Assembly: GCA_903913355.1 (NCBI GenBank)
Contig: CAIWKU010000370.1
Location: 1-23,463 of the forward strand
Origin: an uncultured Bacteroidota bacterium
Lineage (GTDB): Bacteria > Bacteroidota > Bacteroidia > Chitinophagales > Chitinophagaceae
Direction of reading: 5' to 3'
Length of the DNA: 23,463 nt
Below the pieces are notes generated by a model that worked only from the letters and a program-made list of their open reading frames with translations, was not told where the DNA came from and did not search any database. A program made the translations under genes and the position numbers. How positions within the stretch are numbered: position 1 is the first letter of the stretch; the number at the start of each line of letters is the position of its first letter. This document shows positions 1-6,536 of the stretch, in pieces.

Positions 1-264
1 ATGAAGCAGAAGACAAAGTGGGCGGGCTTTTTTGAAATAGCAGGAAAAAATCCGCTTACGGTATACCTGGTTTCAGAGTTACTGGTTACGGTATTATACA
101 TGATTAATATCGGGGACAAATCCCTGTTCAGCTGGATCTATCAAAACATATTTAATCATGTTGGCGATTATTGGAGTGCTTTACTATTTGCCGTTTGCTA
201 TATGCTTCTATGCTGGAGTGTGGGGTATTGGATGGATAAGAAAAAGATATATATAAGAGTGTAA
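1..264 (+). CDS. C-terminal end of a DUF5009/NagX-like multipass membrane protein (partial at the window edge)
   Basis: Only the last 87 codons lie in the window. The ATG at position 1 is probably an internal methionine, so no start is claimed. The fragment has the motif GKNPLTVYL, then a hydrophobic stretch (about residues 19-38), an amphipathic linker and a second transmembrane segment (about residues 58-76), and it ends in a short Lys-rich cytoplasmic tail. This layout resembles the C-terminus of DUF5009 proteins, relatives of heparan-alpha-glucosaminide N-acetyltransferase (NagX/HGSNAT) that are common next to sugar-utilisation genes in Bacteroidota. The acyltransferase assignment rests on memory of the family, and the catalytic part is outside the window. 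A general acyltransferase-3-type membrane protein is the alternative. Confidence 0.6.
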   Translation: MKQKTKWAGFFEIAGKNPLTVYLVSELLVTVLYMINIGDKSLFSWIYQNIFNHVGDYWSALLFAVCYMLLCWSVGYWMDKKKIYIRV

Positions 265-273
265 GTTGGGTTT

Positions 274-343
274 CAGGTTACTGTTTCGGATTGCGGATTC
301 TATTGAGGAAAAGTAGAATACAGATTACCCTTGCAGTAACCTG
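274..343. repeat. Nested inverted repeat between the membrane-protein gene and typA
   Basis: CAGGTTACTG at 274-283 is the exact reverse complement of CAGTAACCTG at 334-343. Inside it, ATTCTA at 297-302 pairs with TAGAAT at 314-319, and this extends by two further pairs to a 7-nt loop. RNA from either strand could fold into a 70-nt hairpin with a central internal loop. No T-run follows either arm, so it is not a standard intrinsic terminator. It could be a 3' end or stability structure of the upstream mRNA, a protein-binding site, or chance. Confidence 0.45.
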
Positions 344-455
344 CCAAACATGGTTAACTCCATTACGTATTAGCCGTCACCTCTAACCCCAAACGCATAA
401 CTCTTCCTCCTATCCCCCTGTTTTCCAGACTCTTATGTCATATTTCTGTTAACTC

Positions 456-486
456 TTTGCCCTCCGGCTGTAAAGTCGTACCTTTG
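456..486 (+). promoter_or_regulatory. Bacteroidota-type promoter of typA
   Basis: TTTG at 456-459 (-33 element), a 19-nt spacer and TACCTTTG at 479-486 (-7 element) match the Bacteroidota consensus TTTG-N(17-21)-TAnnTTTG fully. Transcription would start at about 492, leaving a leader of only 10-13 nt before the ATG at 504, with no Shine-Dalgarno sequence. Confidence 0.8.
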
Positions 487-503
487 CACACTTAAAATTT
501 TAC

Positions 504-2318
504 ATGGAAATAAGAAATATTGCCATTATTGCGCACGTGGATCATGGTAAAACAACACTGGTTGACAGGATATTACAAACAACAAAAGTGTTCAGAGATA
601 ACCAGGAAACTGGTGAACTGATCATGGATAGTAATGACCTTGAAAAAGAAAGGGGTATTACCATTTTCAGCAAGAATGCTGCAGTTACCTATAAGGATGT
701 AAAAATCAATGTGATTGATACTCCCGGGCACAGTGATTTTGGTGGAGAAGTGGAAAGGGTATTAAAAATGGCAGATGGTGTTATTTTGTTGGTGGATGCG
801 TTTGAAGGACCCATGCCACAAACCCGTTTTGTATTGCAGAAAGCCCTGCAATTGCATCTTCGTCCGATAGTGGTAATCAATAAAGTTGATAAACCAAACT
901 GTCGCCCTGATGAAGTGCACGATGCCGTTTTCGAACTTTTCTTTAACCTGGATGCAACTGAAGAACAATTGAATTTCCCTACTTATTATGGTAGTGGTAA
1001 AAACGGTTGGTTCAACGATAGTTTAACTCAAACAGAAGATATATTCGCTTTAATGGACGGGATCATCAAACATGTTCCTGCGCCAAAAGTGAATGAAGGT
1101 CCATTGCAGATGCAAATCACATCACTGGATTATTCTTCTTTTCTGGGACGTATTGCCATTGGTAAAGTAACCCGTGGTGTTATCAAGGAAAACCAACAAA
1201 TCGCTTTGGTCCAGGCCGACGGATCAATCAAAAAGAGCCGTGTAAAAGAATTATATGTATTTGAAGGAATGGGAAAACGTAAAGTTACCGAAGTAATTGC
1301 CGGTGATCTTTGTGCTGTGGTTGGATTAGAAAGTTTCAATATCGGGGATACGATTGCTGATACGGAAACACCAGAAGGCTTACCGATTATCAGTGTGGAT
1401 GAACCTACGATGAGCATGACCTTCAGCATTAACAACTCACCTTTCTTTGGAAAGGATGGTAAGTTTGTTACTTCCCGTCACTTGCGTGATCGTTTGATGA
1501 AAGAAACAGAAAAGAACCTTGCATTGCGTGTTGAAGACACCGATAGTGCGGATAGCTTCCTGGTATTCGGACGTGGTATTTTACACCTGGGTATCCTGGT
1601 AGAAACCATGCGCAGAGAAGGATATGAGTTAACTGTAGGTAATCCACAGGTTCTCGTAAAAACTATCGATGGTAAGAAACATGAGCCTTATGAGAACCTG
1701 GTGGTAGATGTACCAGCTGATTTCAGCGGTAAAGTAATTGACCTGGTTACGCAAAGAAAAGGCGAAATGCAGATCATGGAGAGTAAGGGAGAAATGCAGC
1801 ACCTAGAATTTGAGATTCCTTCCAGAGGGTTGATCGGACTTCGTTCACAAATGTTAACCAATACAGCTGGTGAAGCAGTAATGGCTCACCGTTTTGTAGA
1901 CTATAAACCTTGGAAAGGACCAATCCCCGGAAGAAATAATGGAGTATTGATTGCAAAATTCGGTGGAACCACAACTGCTTATTCTATCGATAAGCTACAA
2001 GACAGAGGAAGCTTCTTTGTTGATCCGGGTGAAGAGGTATATGTAGGTCAGGTAATTGCCGAACATATTAAACCAGGTGACCTGAATGTGAATGCAGTGG
2101 AAATGAAAAAACTGACCAATCACCGAGCCAGCGGAAGTGATGATGCGGTACGTATTGTTCCGAAATTGCAGTTTACACTGGAAGAGTGTATGGAATATAT
2201 TCAGCAGGATGAGTGTATTGAAGTAACCCCCAAGAATATCCGTATGCGTAAAGTAGTGCTTAATGAAGATGACAGAAAAAAGAGTAGTAAGAGCATGCAA
2301 AGTGAAGCAGTAGGATAG
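504..2318 (+). CDS. typA: Translational GTPase TypA/BipA
   Basis: This is a ribosome-associated GTPase of the EF-G/LepA superfamily that supports 50S assembly and translation under cold or stress conditions. The 604 aa are full length for the family. The G1 motif HVDHGKTT is at residues 11-18, the G2 region is the ERGITI segment near residue 50, G3 is DTPGHSDFGGE and G4 is NKVDKP. EF-G-like domains III and V and the BipA-specific C-terminal domain (including RGLIGLRSQ) follow. The ATG at 504 fits the family N-terminus (MEIRNIAIIAH) and lies 17 nt beyond a canonical promoter core. The Ser/Lys-rich end, after the conserved TPKNIRMRK segment, is normal for the phylum. The gene appears monocistronic: own promoter, strong terminator, convergent neighbour. 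Confidence 0.97.
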   Translation: MEIRNIAIIAHVDHGKTTLVDRILQTTKVFRDNQETGELIMDSNDLEKERGITIFSKNAAVTYKDVKINVIDTPGHSDFGGEVERVLKMADGVILLVDAFEGPMPQTRFVLQKALQLHLRPIVVINKVDKPNCRPDEVHDAVFELFFNLDATEEQLNFPTYYGSGKNGWFNDSLTQTEDIFALMDGIIKHVPAPKVNEGPLQMQITSLDYSSFLGRIAIGKVTRGVIKENQQIALVQADGSIKKSRVKELYVFEGMGKRKVTEVIAGDLCAVVGLESFNIGDTIADTETPEGLPIISVDEPTMSMTFSINNSPFFGKDGKFVTSRHLRDRLMKETEKNLALRVEDTDSADSFLVFGRGILHLGILVETMRREGYELTVGNPQVLVKTIDGKKHEPYENLVVDVPADFSGKVIDLVTQRKGEMQIMESKGEMQHLEFEIPSRGLIGLRSQMLTNTAGEAVMAHRFVDYKPWKGPIPGRNNGVLIAKFGGTTTAYSIDKLQDRGSFFVDPGEEVYVGQVIAEHIKPGDLNVNAVEMKKLTNHRASGSDDAVRIVPKLQFTLEECMEYIQQDECIEVTPKNIRMRKVVLNEDDRKKSSKSMQSEAVG

Positions 2319-2343
2319 ATTCTGCCAATAATAATACTGAATG

Positions 2344-2377
2344 ATCTCCGGTGCCATAGGTGCCGGAGATTTTTTTT
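2344..2377 (+). terminator. Intrinsic terminator of typA
   Basis: A 12-bp stem (2344-2355 with 2359-2370, including two G-T pairs) with an ATA loop is followed by a run of T to 2377. It starts 25 nt after the typA stop. There is no A-run on its left side, so it should act only for plus-strand transcripts. Confidence 0.9.
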
Positions 2378-2401
2378 GGAGGGTAGTTGAATTGTCTTAG
2401 C

Positions 2402-2593
2402 CTATTCTTCCGGGTTCTCTAATAGTTGCTCGGATAAGCGTGTATCCTGATTGCGGAGCAGGTGATTGGTAGAGCAATTGTCACCATCACAACAGGGAAG
2501 CGCATTGGTAAAACATATCGGACATTGGTAGTGACCATGTACATGAACCAGCTGAACTATCTGGGCACAGAATAAACATTGCTGCATTTCCAT
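2402..2593 (-). CDS. Small Cys/His-rich putative zinc-binding protein of unknown function
   Basis: This is a 63-aa protein I cannot assign to a named family. It has CxxC at residues 6-9 and a second CxxC at 24-27, separated by an HVHGH cluster (His 17, 19, 21), then a CC pair (33-34) and Cys39. Two CxxC knuckles about 15 residues apart suggest a zinc ribbon; the histidines and extra cysteines could hold a second metal or an iron-sulfur cluster. The C-terminal third is polar and acidic, with no transmembrane segment or signal peptide. The start at 2593 (MEMQQC) is chosen, but the ATG at 2587 is also possible. The coding case rests on the patterned cysteines and on position between two terminators. 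No canonical promoter was found. Confidence 0.65.
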   Translation of the reverse strand: MEMQQCLFCAQIVQLVHVHGHYQCPICFTNALPCCDGDNCSTNHLLRNQDTRLSEQLLENPEE

Positions 2594-2666
2594 ATTGTGA
2601 AAATAATTTCCCTGATGTAATAGTTACAGATAAGTTTTCAACAGCTTTTCTGGGTAGCCGAAAATA

Positions 2667-2698
2667 AAAACTGCTATTGATATATCAATAGCAGTTTT
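2667..2698 (-). terminator. Terminator of the secreted-protein gene (perfect palindrome)
   Basis: The sequence 2671-2694 is a perfect 24-nt palindrome (CTGCTATTGA arms), extended to 32 nt by AAAA/TTTT flanks. The A-rich stretch 2661-2670 gives a T-run for minus-strand RNA, 20 nt after the stop of the gene at 2719-3132. The TTTT at 2695-2698 may allow some termination of plus-strand RNA too. Confidence 0.85.
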
Positions 2699-2718
2699 AT
2701 AAATGGAGTTGTAAAGGA

Positions 2719-3132
2719 TTATCCCTTGCTTACCGTAACATCTTCAACAACACGTGTATTGATGTTTACATCGAATTTTTCTTTAGAACCTTGTTTTGTA
2801 TCCTCGATCACAAAAGTTACTTTGCTCACTTCAGATTTTGGCAATTTAAAGGTTTTGTCAAAATTCTTATCTCCATAAGAACCTTTGAACAACTGGTCTC
2901 CATTCTCATCCAACACTACCAGGTTAAAAGTATTACCGGTAGGGTTACTGTACTTAACATTGAATGATAACAGGTTATTTACATCTAAACCTGTATACTT
3001 TACTTCTACTTTCTCAGGAGAAATAATTGCAGAATGTCTGGTATTTGCACTAGCTGATAAAAATAAAGCAGCTACTAACAGGTTACCTAAAAAAAACCTT
3101 TTTGCGATGGTGTTGATTGATTGCATTTTCAT
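2719..3132 (-). CDS. Small secreted protein, probable beta-sandwich, unknown function
   Basis: The 137-aa product starts with a classical Sec signal peptide: a basic N-region with KR at 11-12, a hydrophobic core at about 13-25 and an ASA cleavage site near residue 29. The mature part of about 108 residues alternates hydrophobic and polar residues in short strands broken by turns such as DENGDQ, and ends in a Ser-Lys-Gly tail. It reads like a small Ig-like or C2-like beta-sandwich. I recall many similar hypothetical exported proteins in Chitinophagaceae but no defined function. No cysteine for lipidation and no type IX sorting domain is visible. It has its own promoter far upstream and a strong terminator, so it is a single-gene unit. 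Confidence 0.8.
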   Translation of the reverse strand: MKMQSINTIAKRFFLGNLLVAALFLSASANTRHSAIISPEKVEVKYTGLDVNNLLSFNVKYSNPTGNTFNLVVLDENGDQLFKGSYGDKNFDKTFKLPKSEVSKVTFVIEDTKQGSKEKFDVNINTRVVEDVTVSKG

Positions 3133-3333
3133 AGTTATTTGTTTAATGTTTAATAATCAAATGAATACTTAAAATCGTTGATGGCGCGCAACGGATCTCA
3201 TATGAAGCAAGGCAATGTAAATGGGAGCAATCGGGGCTTTACAGGGAGAAACCGTAACGGTTTAATGAATTGGCTGATTCAATAGTAGATGTACTTCAAA
3301 TCCTGTAAGTATACTGTTAATACTGAGAAAGCA

Positions 3334-3363
3334 CAAAGGTAACCCTGATAATTTGGGGTCAAA
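3334..3363 (-). promoter_or_regulatory. Bacteroidota-type promoter of the secreted-protein gene
   Basis: Read on the minus strand there is TTTG (3360-3363), an 18-nt spacer and TACCTTTG (3334-3341), a full match to the phylum consensus. The predicted start near 3328 leaves an unusually long leader of about 195 nt before the start codon at 3132. Confidence 0.7.
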
Positions 3364-3398
3364 TGTTAAAAAATCATGAACAGGAATAGGAAAATGAC

Positions 3399-3444
3399 AA
3401 AAAATTGACAAAAGTCAAGTAAAAAATAAATATAGAATTATTTA
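3399..3444 (-). terminator. Possible tandem weak terminators of obgE
   Basis: On the minus strand, TAAATA/TATTTA (6 bp, 3427-3432 with 3439-3444) is followed by six T. Next, TTGAC/GTCAA (3405-3409 with 3414-3418, TTTT loop) is followed by another six T. Both stems are short and AT-rich, so termination here is uncertain. Confidence 0.4.
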
Positions 3445-3448
3445 TAAT

Positions 3449-4453
3449 TTAAGATACGGGCTTGTTTAATGTCTGCCAGAGCAGGTCTTTAAGTTCCATC
3501 AGGCCGGTATTGGTAACCGAAGAAATAAATAAATGAGGTATTCCCTGGGGTAATTCTTTGGTAATGGCTTCCTTTAATTCATCATCCAGCATATCAGTTT
3601 TACTGATGGCAATAATAAAATCTTTCTGAAGCATTTCCGGATTATACTCTTCCAGTTCATTCCTGAGTATTTCAAATTCTTTTCTATGATCTGCGCTATC
3701 TGCCGGGATCAAGAAAAGCAGGATAGAATTTCTTTCAATATGTCTCAAAAAACGATGCCCAAGTCCTTTCCCTTCTGCAGCACCTTCAATAATACCTGGC
3801 AGATCCGCAATACAAAATGACTGCTGATCGCGGTATTCAACCATTCCCAGTTGGGGTATTAATGTAGTAAAAGCGTAGTTCGCAATTTTAGGTTTTGCGG
3901 CAGTGATCACCGATAGCAATGTTGATTTTCCGGCATTGGGAAAACCCACCAAACCCACGTCCGCCAATACTTTCAGCTCCAGGTTCTTCCATCCTTCTAC
4001 TCCGGGTTCACCCGGTTGTGCATGCTCGGGTACCTGGTTAGTGGGCGTTGCAAAATTGCTATTCCCTAATCCGCCTCTTCCCCCTTTTAACCAAACAATC
4101 TCCTGGCCATCTTCCAGTATCTCCACTTCTTTATTTCCCGATTCTTCATCCCTGGCAACAGTACCTAATGGCACATCAATAATAATATCTTTTCCATCAT
4201 GCCCGGTGCAATTGTTTTTACTACCATTCTCTCCATTCTCTGCCAGTACATTTTTAAAATATCTTAAATGTAATAAGGTCCATAAATTGCTATTACCACG
4301 AAGAATGATATGCCCGCCCCTGCCACCATCCCCGCCATCTGGTCCACCCATAGCAGTTAACTTATTACGCATAAAATGCTTGGCTCCGGCGCCACCATGA
4401 CCACTTCTGGCAAAAATGCGGATATAATCGATGAAGTTGTTTCTTTCAGACAC
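3449..4453 (-). CDS. obgE: Obg family GTPase ObgE/CgtA
   Basis: This is an essential GTPase of late 50S ribosome assembly and the stringent response. The N-terminal Gly-rich Obg domain spans about residues 1-160, with glycine clusters at 18-24 and 36-47. The GTPase domain has G1 GFPNAGKST (170-178), the TTLIP switch I (G2) segment near 196-200, G3 DLPG (217-220), G4 SKTD (284-287) in place of the commoner NKxD, and an SSVT G5 segment near 311. The 334 aa end soon after the G domain, so the C-terminal OCT domain of some homologues is absent, as is usual in this phylum. The start is GTG at 4453, chosen because it begins the conserved SERNNFIDYIRI segment. It lies 63 bp from paaY, with a candidate promoter in the gap. 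Confidence 0.96.
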   Translation of the reverse strand: MSERNNFIDYIRIFARSGHGGAGAKHFMRNKLTAMGGPDGGDGGRGGHIILRGNSNLWTLLHLRYFKNVLAENGENGSKNNCTGHDGKDIIIDVPLGTVARDEESGNKEVEILEDGQEIVWLKGGRGGLGNSNFATPTNQVPEHAQPGEPGVEGWKNLELKVLADVGLVGFPNAGKSTLLSVITAAKPKIANYAFTTLIPQLGMVEYRDQQSFCIADLPGIIEGAAEGKGLGHRFLRHIERNSILLFLIPADSADHRKEFEILRNELEEYNPEMLQKDFIIAISKTDMLDDELKEAITKELPQGIPHLFISSVTNTGLMELKDLLWQTLNKPVS

Positions 4454-4506
4454 GTATCAGGTAATTATGCGGATGATCAGATAGTAATTGTTTTGAGAAT
4501 TGTTGG

Positions 4507-4514
4507 CAAAGGTA
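4507..4514 (-). promoter_or_regulatory. Probable -7 promoter element of obgE
   Basis: The minus strand reads TACCTTTG, identical to the core before typA and the secreted-protein gene. No good TTG lies at -33. The predicted start is near 4500, giving a leader of about 47 nt to the GTG at 4453. The element sits just beyond the paaY stop, so obgE need not depend on read-through from the paa unit. Confidence 0.55.
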
Positions 4515-4516
4515 CG

Positions 4517-5128
4517 TCAATGTTCTTTGCCGGAAGGAGCTGATTGTTCTTTCCAGGTTTTATATATTGATTCCTGTCTTTCTCTATCTGTAGGAATTTC
4601 TCTCAATGGCAGGGTTTCTCTCCAATATTCATTCATTTCTTTGGGTAAAGCCTGATAAAGTTGGGTGCCTTCCGTTTTCCATTCAATCATTTCATCTGTC
4701 ACTTCTTTGATTTTTCTGGCAGGGTTACCTGCCCATATTGTTCTGGGTTCAATGATTTCCCCGGCTTTTACAAAACTCAAAGCACCAATAATAGATTCAT
4801 CACCCAGTTCAGCCTTATCCATGATCACGCTATTCATGCCTACCAGGCAATTTTTTCCAATGCTGGCCCCGTGAATAATGGCACCGTGACCAATATGTGA
4901 ACCGGCTTTCAATAAAACAGTAACCCCGGGAAACATATGGATGGTGCAGTTTTCCTGAACATTAGATCCGTCTTCAATCACAATACCACCCCAATCCCCT
5001 CTGATAGCAGCGCCTGGCCCTATGTATACATCTTTTCCGATGATCACGTTACCCGTTACTGCTGCTTGCGGATGTACAAAAGCAGAACTATGTATCACTG
5101 GAATAAAATCCTTGAATGCATAAATCAT
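4517..5128 (-). CDS. paaY: PaaY/CaiE-type gamma-carbonic-anhydrase-like hexapeptide thioesterase
   Basis: The 203-aa protein is a left-handed beta-helix of hexapeptide repeats (I/V-G-x-x-x-x pattern, about residues 13-135) followed by a helical C-terminal tail. The gamma-carbonic-anhydrase metal histidines are present as His64, His81 and His86 (in TIHMFPG and HIGHGAIIHG). The strings HIGHGAIIHG and VGMNSVIMD are typical of PaaY and CaiE. PaaY is a thioesterase that removes dead-end CoA adducts during phenylacetate degradation. The ATG overlaps the paaI stop by 4 bp (ATGA), so translation is coupled. The paa assignment rests on the two upstream genes; a generic gamma-CA/CaiE function is the alternative. 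Confidence 0.85.
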   Translation of the reverse strand: MIYAFKDFIPVIHSSAFVHPQAAVTGNVIIGKDVYIGPGAAIRGDWGGIVIEDGSNVQENCTIHMFPGVTVLLKAGSHIGHGAIIHGASIGKNCLVGMNSVIMDKAELGDESIIGALSFVKAGEIIEPRTIWAGNPARKIKEVTDEMIEWKTEGTQLYQALPKEMNEYWRETLPLREIPTDRERQESIYKTWKEQSAPSGKEH

Positions 5129-5553
5129 ACAGGAAGATTTTTTTCTGTTTTATAACAGGTTCCTTTAAATACTGCGATCAATTCTTTTTGTTGATTGGTT
5201 ATTTCTATCAGGTACAAACCTGTACGACGGGTTTTATTCAATTCTTTTGCCTCAGCTATCAATACATCTCCCTCCTTGGCCGGTTTTGGAAATGAAATGG
5301 ATACATCCAGTGCCAGTGTTATTTTCCCATCGCTATTGCAGGCAAATGCAAAAGCACTATCAGCAAATGCAAAACTAATTCCGCCATGTGCAATTCCAAA
5401 TCCATTCATCATCTCTTTCCGAACTGTCATTTGTATGCGACTATACGCCTCTCTTATTTCTAATATCTCGATACCCATCCACTGACTGAAATAATCGGTC
5501 TCCAGCATTTTGCTGACTACTTTATTGGCTAGTATATCTTTTTCATTCATCAT
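5125..5553 (-). CDS. paaI: PaaI-type hydroxyphenylacetyl-CoA thioesterase
   Basis: This 142-aa hotdog-fold thioesterase carries the PaaI signature: NGFGIAHGG at residues 50-58, then FADSAFAFACNSDG. Asp65 matches the catalytic aspartate of PaaI, and Asn50 and the HGG turn match its active site. In the family, PaaI hydrolyses hydroxylated phenylacetyl-CoA esters that stall the phenylacetate pathway. Its ATG overlaps the paaG stop by one base (TAATG) and its end overlaps paaY by 4 bp, so the three genes are almost certainly translated from one mRNA. A second ATG lies one codon downstream (MMNEK), so the start is uncertain by one residue. Confidence 0.88.
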   Translation of the reverse strand: MMNEKDILANKVVSKMLETDYFSQWMGIEILEIREAYSRIQMTVRKEMMNGFGIAHGGISFAFADSAFAFACNSDGKITLALDVSISFPKPAKEGDVLIAEAKELNKTRRTGLYLIEITNQQKELIAVFKGTCYKTEKNLPV

Positions 5554-6329
5554 TATTCTCCTTTGAAAATTGGCGCTCGTTTCGCAAGAAATGCTTCTAC
5601 CCCTTCTTTGAAATCCATAGTGGCAGCCGCTTTCTGTTGGTATTCATCTTCCAGTTCAAGTTGTGAAGCCAGGCTATTACCCGCAGATTCTTGTAAAGCA
5701 TATTTGATATACCCCAGCGTTTTGGTTGGCATTTTTGATAGCGTGACTGCAATTTTTTTTGCTTCCGCTTCAAAAATTTCATCAGGAAATATTTTATATA
5801 ACATGCCCATTTGCAAAGCGTCTGCAGCCATTACTTTATCACCCAACATCATCAGCGCGGTTGATCTTTGGTATCCAATCAGTCTTGGTAAAGTATATGA
5901 GCCGCCACTATCCGGGATCAATCCAATTTTTGAAAATGCCTGGATAAAGGATGCTGAATGATTGGCTATCACTATATCACAGGCTAAAGCAATATTTGCA
6001 CCAGCGCCTGCCGCAACACCATTTATAGCGGCAATTACGGGTTTGGAAAGGCTTCGAATTCTAAGAATTATTGGATTATAGTGTTCACTCAGAATTTTCC
6101 CCATACCCGGGCCATTAGGGTCTACCACTTCTGCCAGATCCTGCCCGGCACAAAATCCTTTTCCGTTACCAGTAATAAAAACACAACGGACTTCTGTATC
6201 ATTTGCGCATATATCCAGCTTTTCCTGAAAGGATAATGCCATTTCCCGATTGAATGCATTTAGCTTATCGGGACGATTAAAAACAATATTGGCAATTCCA
6301 GACTCGATAGTGAATAGAATAGATGACAT
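5553..6329 (-). CDS. paaG: PaaG-type 2-(1,2-epoxy-1,2-dihydrophenyl)acetyl-CoA isomerase (enoyl-CoA hydratase fold)
   Basis: This is a 258-aa crotonase-superfamily enzyme of normal length. The oxyanion-hole segments are CAGQDLAEV (60-68) and NGVAAGAGANIALACD (103-118). SKIGLIPDSGG (133-143) carries Asp140, matching the catalytic acid of PaaG, where ordinary enoyl-CoA hydratases have Glu. The HYNPII segment and the final GVEAFLAKRAP are also PaaG-like. In phenylacetate catabolism the enzyme turns ring-epoxyphenylacetyl-CoA into the oxepin. It is first in a three-gene unit with paaI and paaY and diverges from the gene at 6537. A TATATTCG element sits 17 nt before the ATG. Confidence 0.88.
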   Translation of the reverse strand: MSSILFTIESGIANIVFNRPDKLNAFNREMALSFQEKLDICANDTEVRCVFITGNGKGFCAGQDLAEVVDPNGPGMGKILSEHYNPIILRIRSLSKPVIAAINGVAAGAGANIALACDIVIANHSASFIQAFSKIGLIPDSGGSYTLPRLIGYQRSTALMMLGDKVMAADALQMGMLYKIFPDEIFEAEAKKIAVTLSKMPTKTLGYIKYALQESAGNSLASQLELEDEYQQKAAATMDFKEGVEAFLAKRAPIFKGE

Positions 6330-6345
6330 ATGGCAATTTGTTTAA

Positions 6346-6353
6346 CGAATATA
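6346..6353 (-). promoter_or_regulatory. Possible -7 element of the paaGIY unit
   Basis: The minus strand reads TATATTCG, one mismatch from TAnnTTTG, ending 17 nt before the paaG ATG. That is the same distance as the typA element from its ATG. No convincing -33 TTG is present. Confidence 0.35.
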
Positions 6354-6486
6354 ATATTCTATTGTATAATCCGGTTTTTCAGCGGGTAATACTGGTAGAT
6401 TCTTAAAAGGATGCCTAGATACCCAATAGATGAAATTGAATTACCTTGAAAATTAATCAATATTCAGCCGAATTCAATATTTCCAT

Positions 6487-6517
6487 TTTGAAATGAATCA
6501 TTTGAAAAGTATCTTAC
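6487..6517 (+). promoter_or_regulatory. Possible promoter of the Asp-box protein gene
   Basis: TTTG at 6487-6490, a 19-nt spacer, then TATCTTAC at 6510-6517. Spacing matches the consensus exactly, but the second element differs from TAnnTTTG at its last two positions. The leader would be about 13 nt. Confidence 0.4.
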
Positions 6518-6536
6518 TCCTCCAATTTAAAAGAAT

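Larger units (their letters stand above)
3133..3448. other. 316-bp intergenic region between obgE and the secreted-protein gene
   Basis: From right to left it holds two weak AT-rich terminator-like hairpins after obgE (3421-3444 and 3399-3418), a canonical minus-strand promoter (3334-3363), and a leader of about 195 nt up to the ATG at 3132. I see no ORF with coding character and no recognised RNA family in it. Confidence 0.6.

Noticed and set aside
1995..2357. 120-aa open frame antisense to the end of typA
   Set aside because: It runs through the typA terminator and has the aromatic, Cys-poor composition of a shadow frame with no domain pattern.
3903..4400. 165-aa open frame on the plus strand, antisense to obgE
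   Set aside because: It is Pro/Ser-rich in the way expected from reading the Gly-rich Obg domain backwards, and it lies entirely inside a certain gene.
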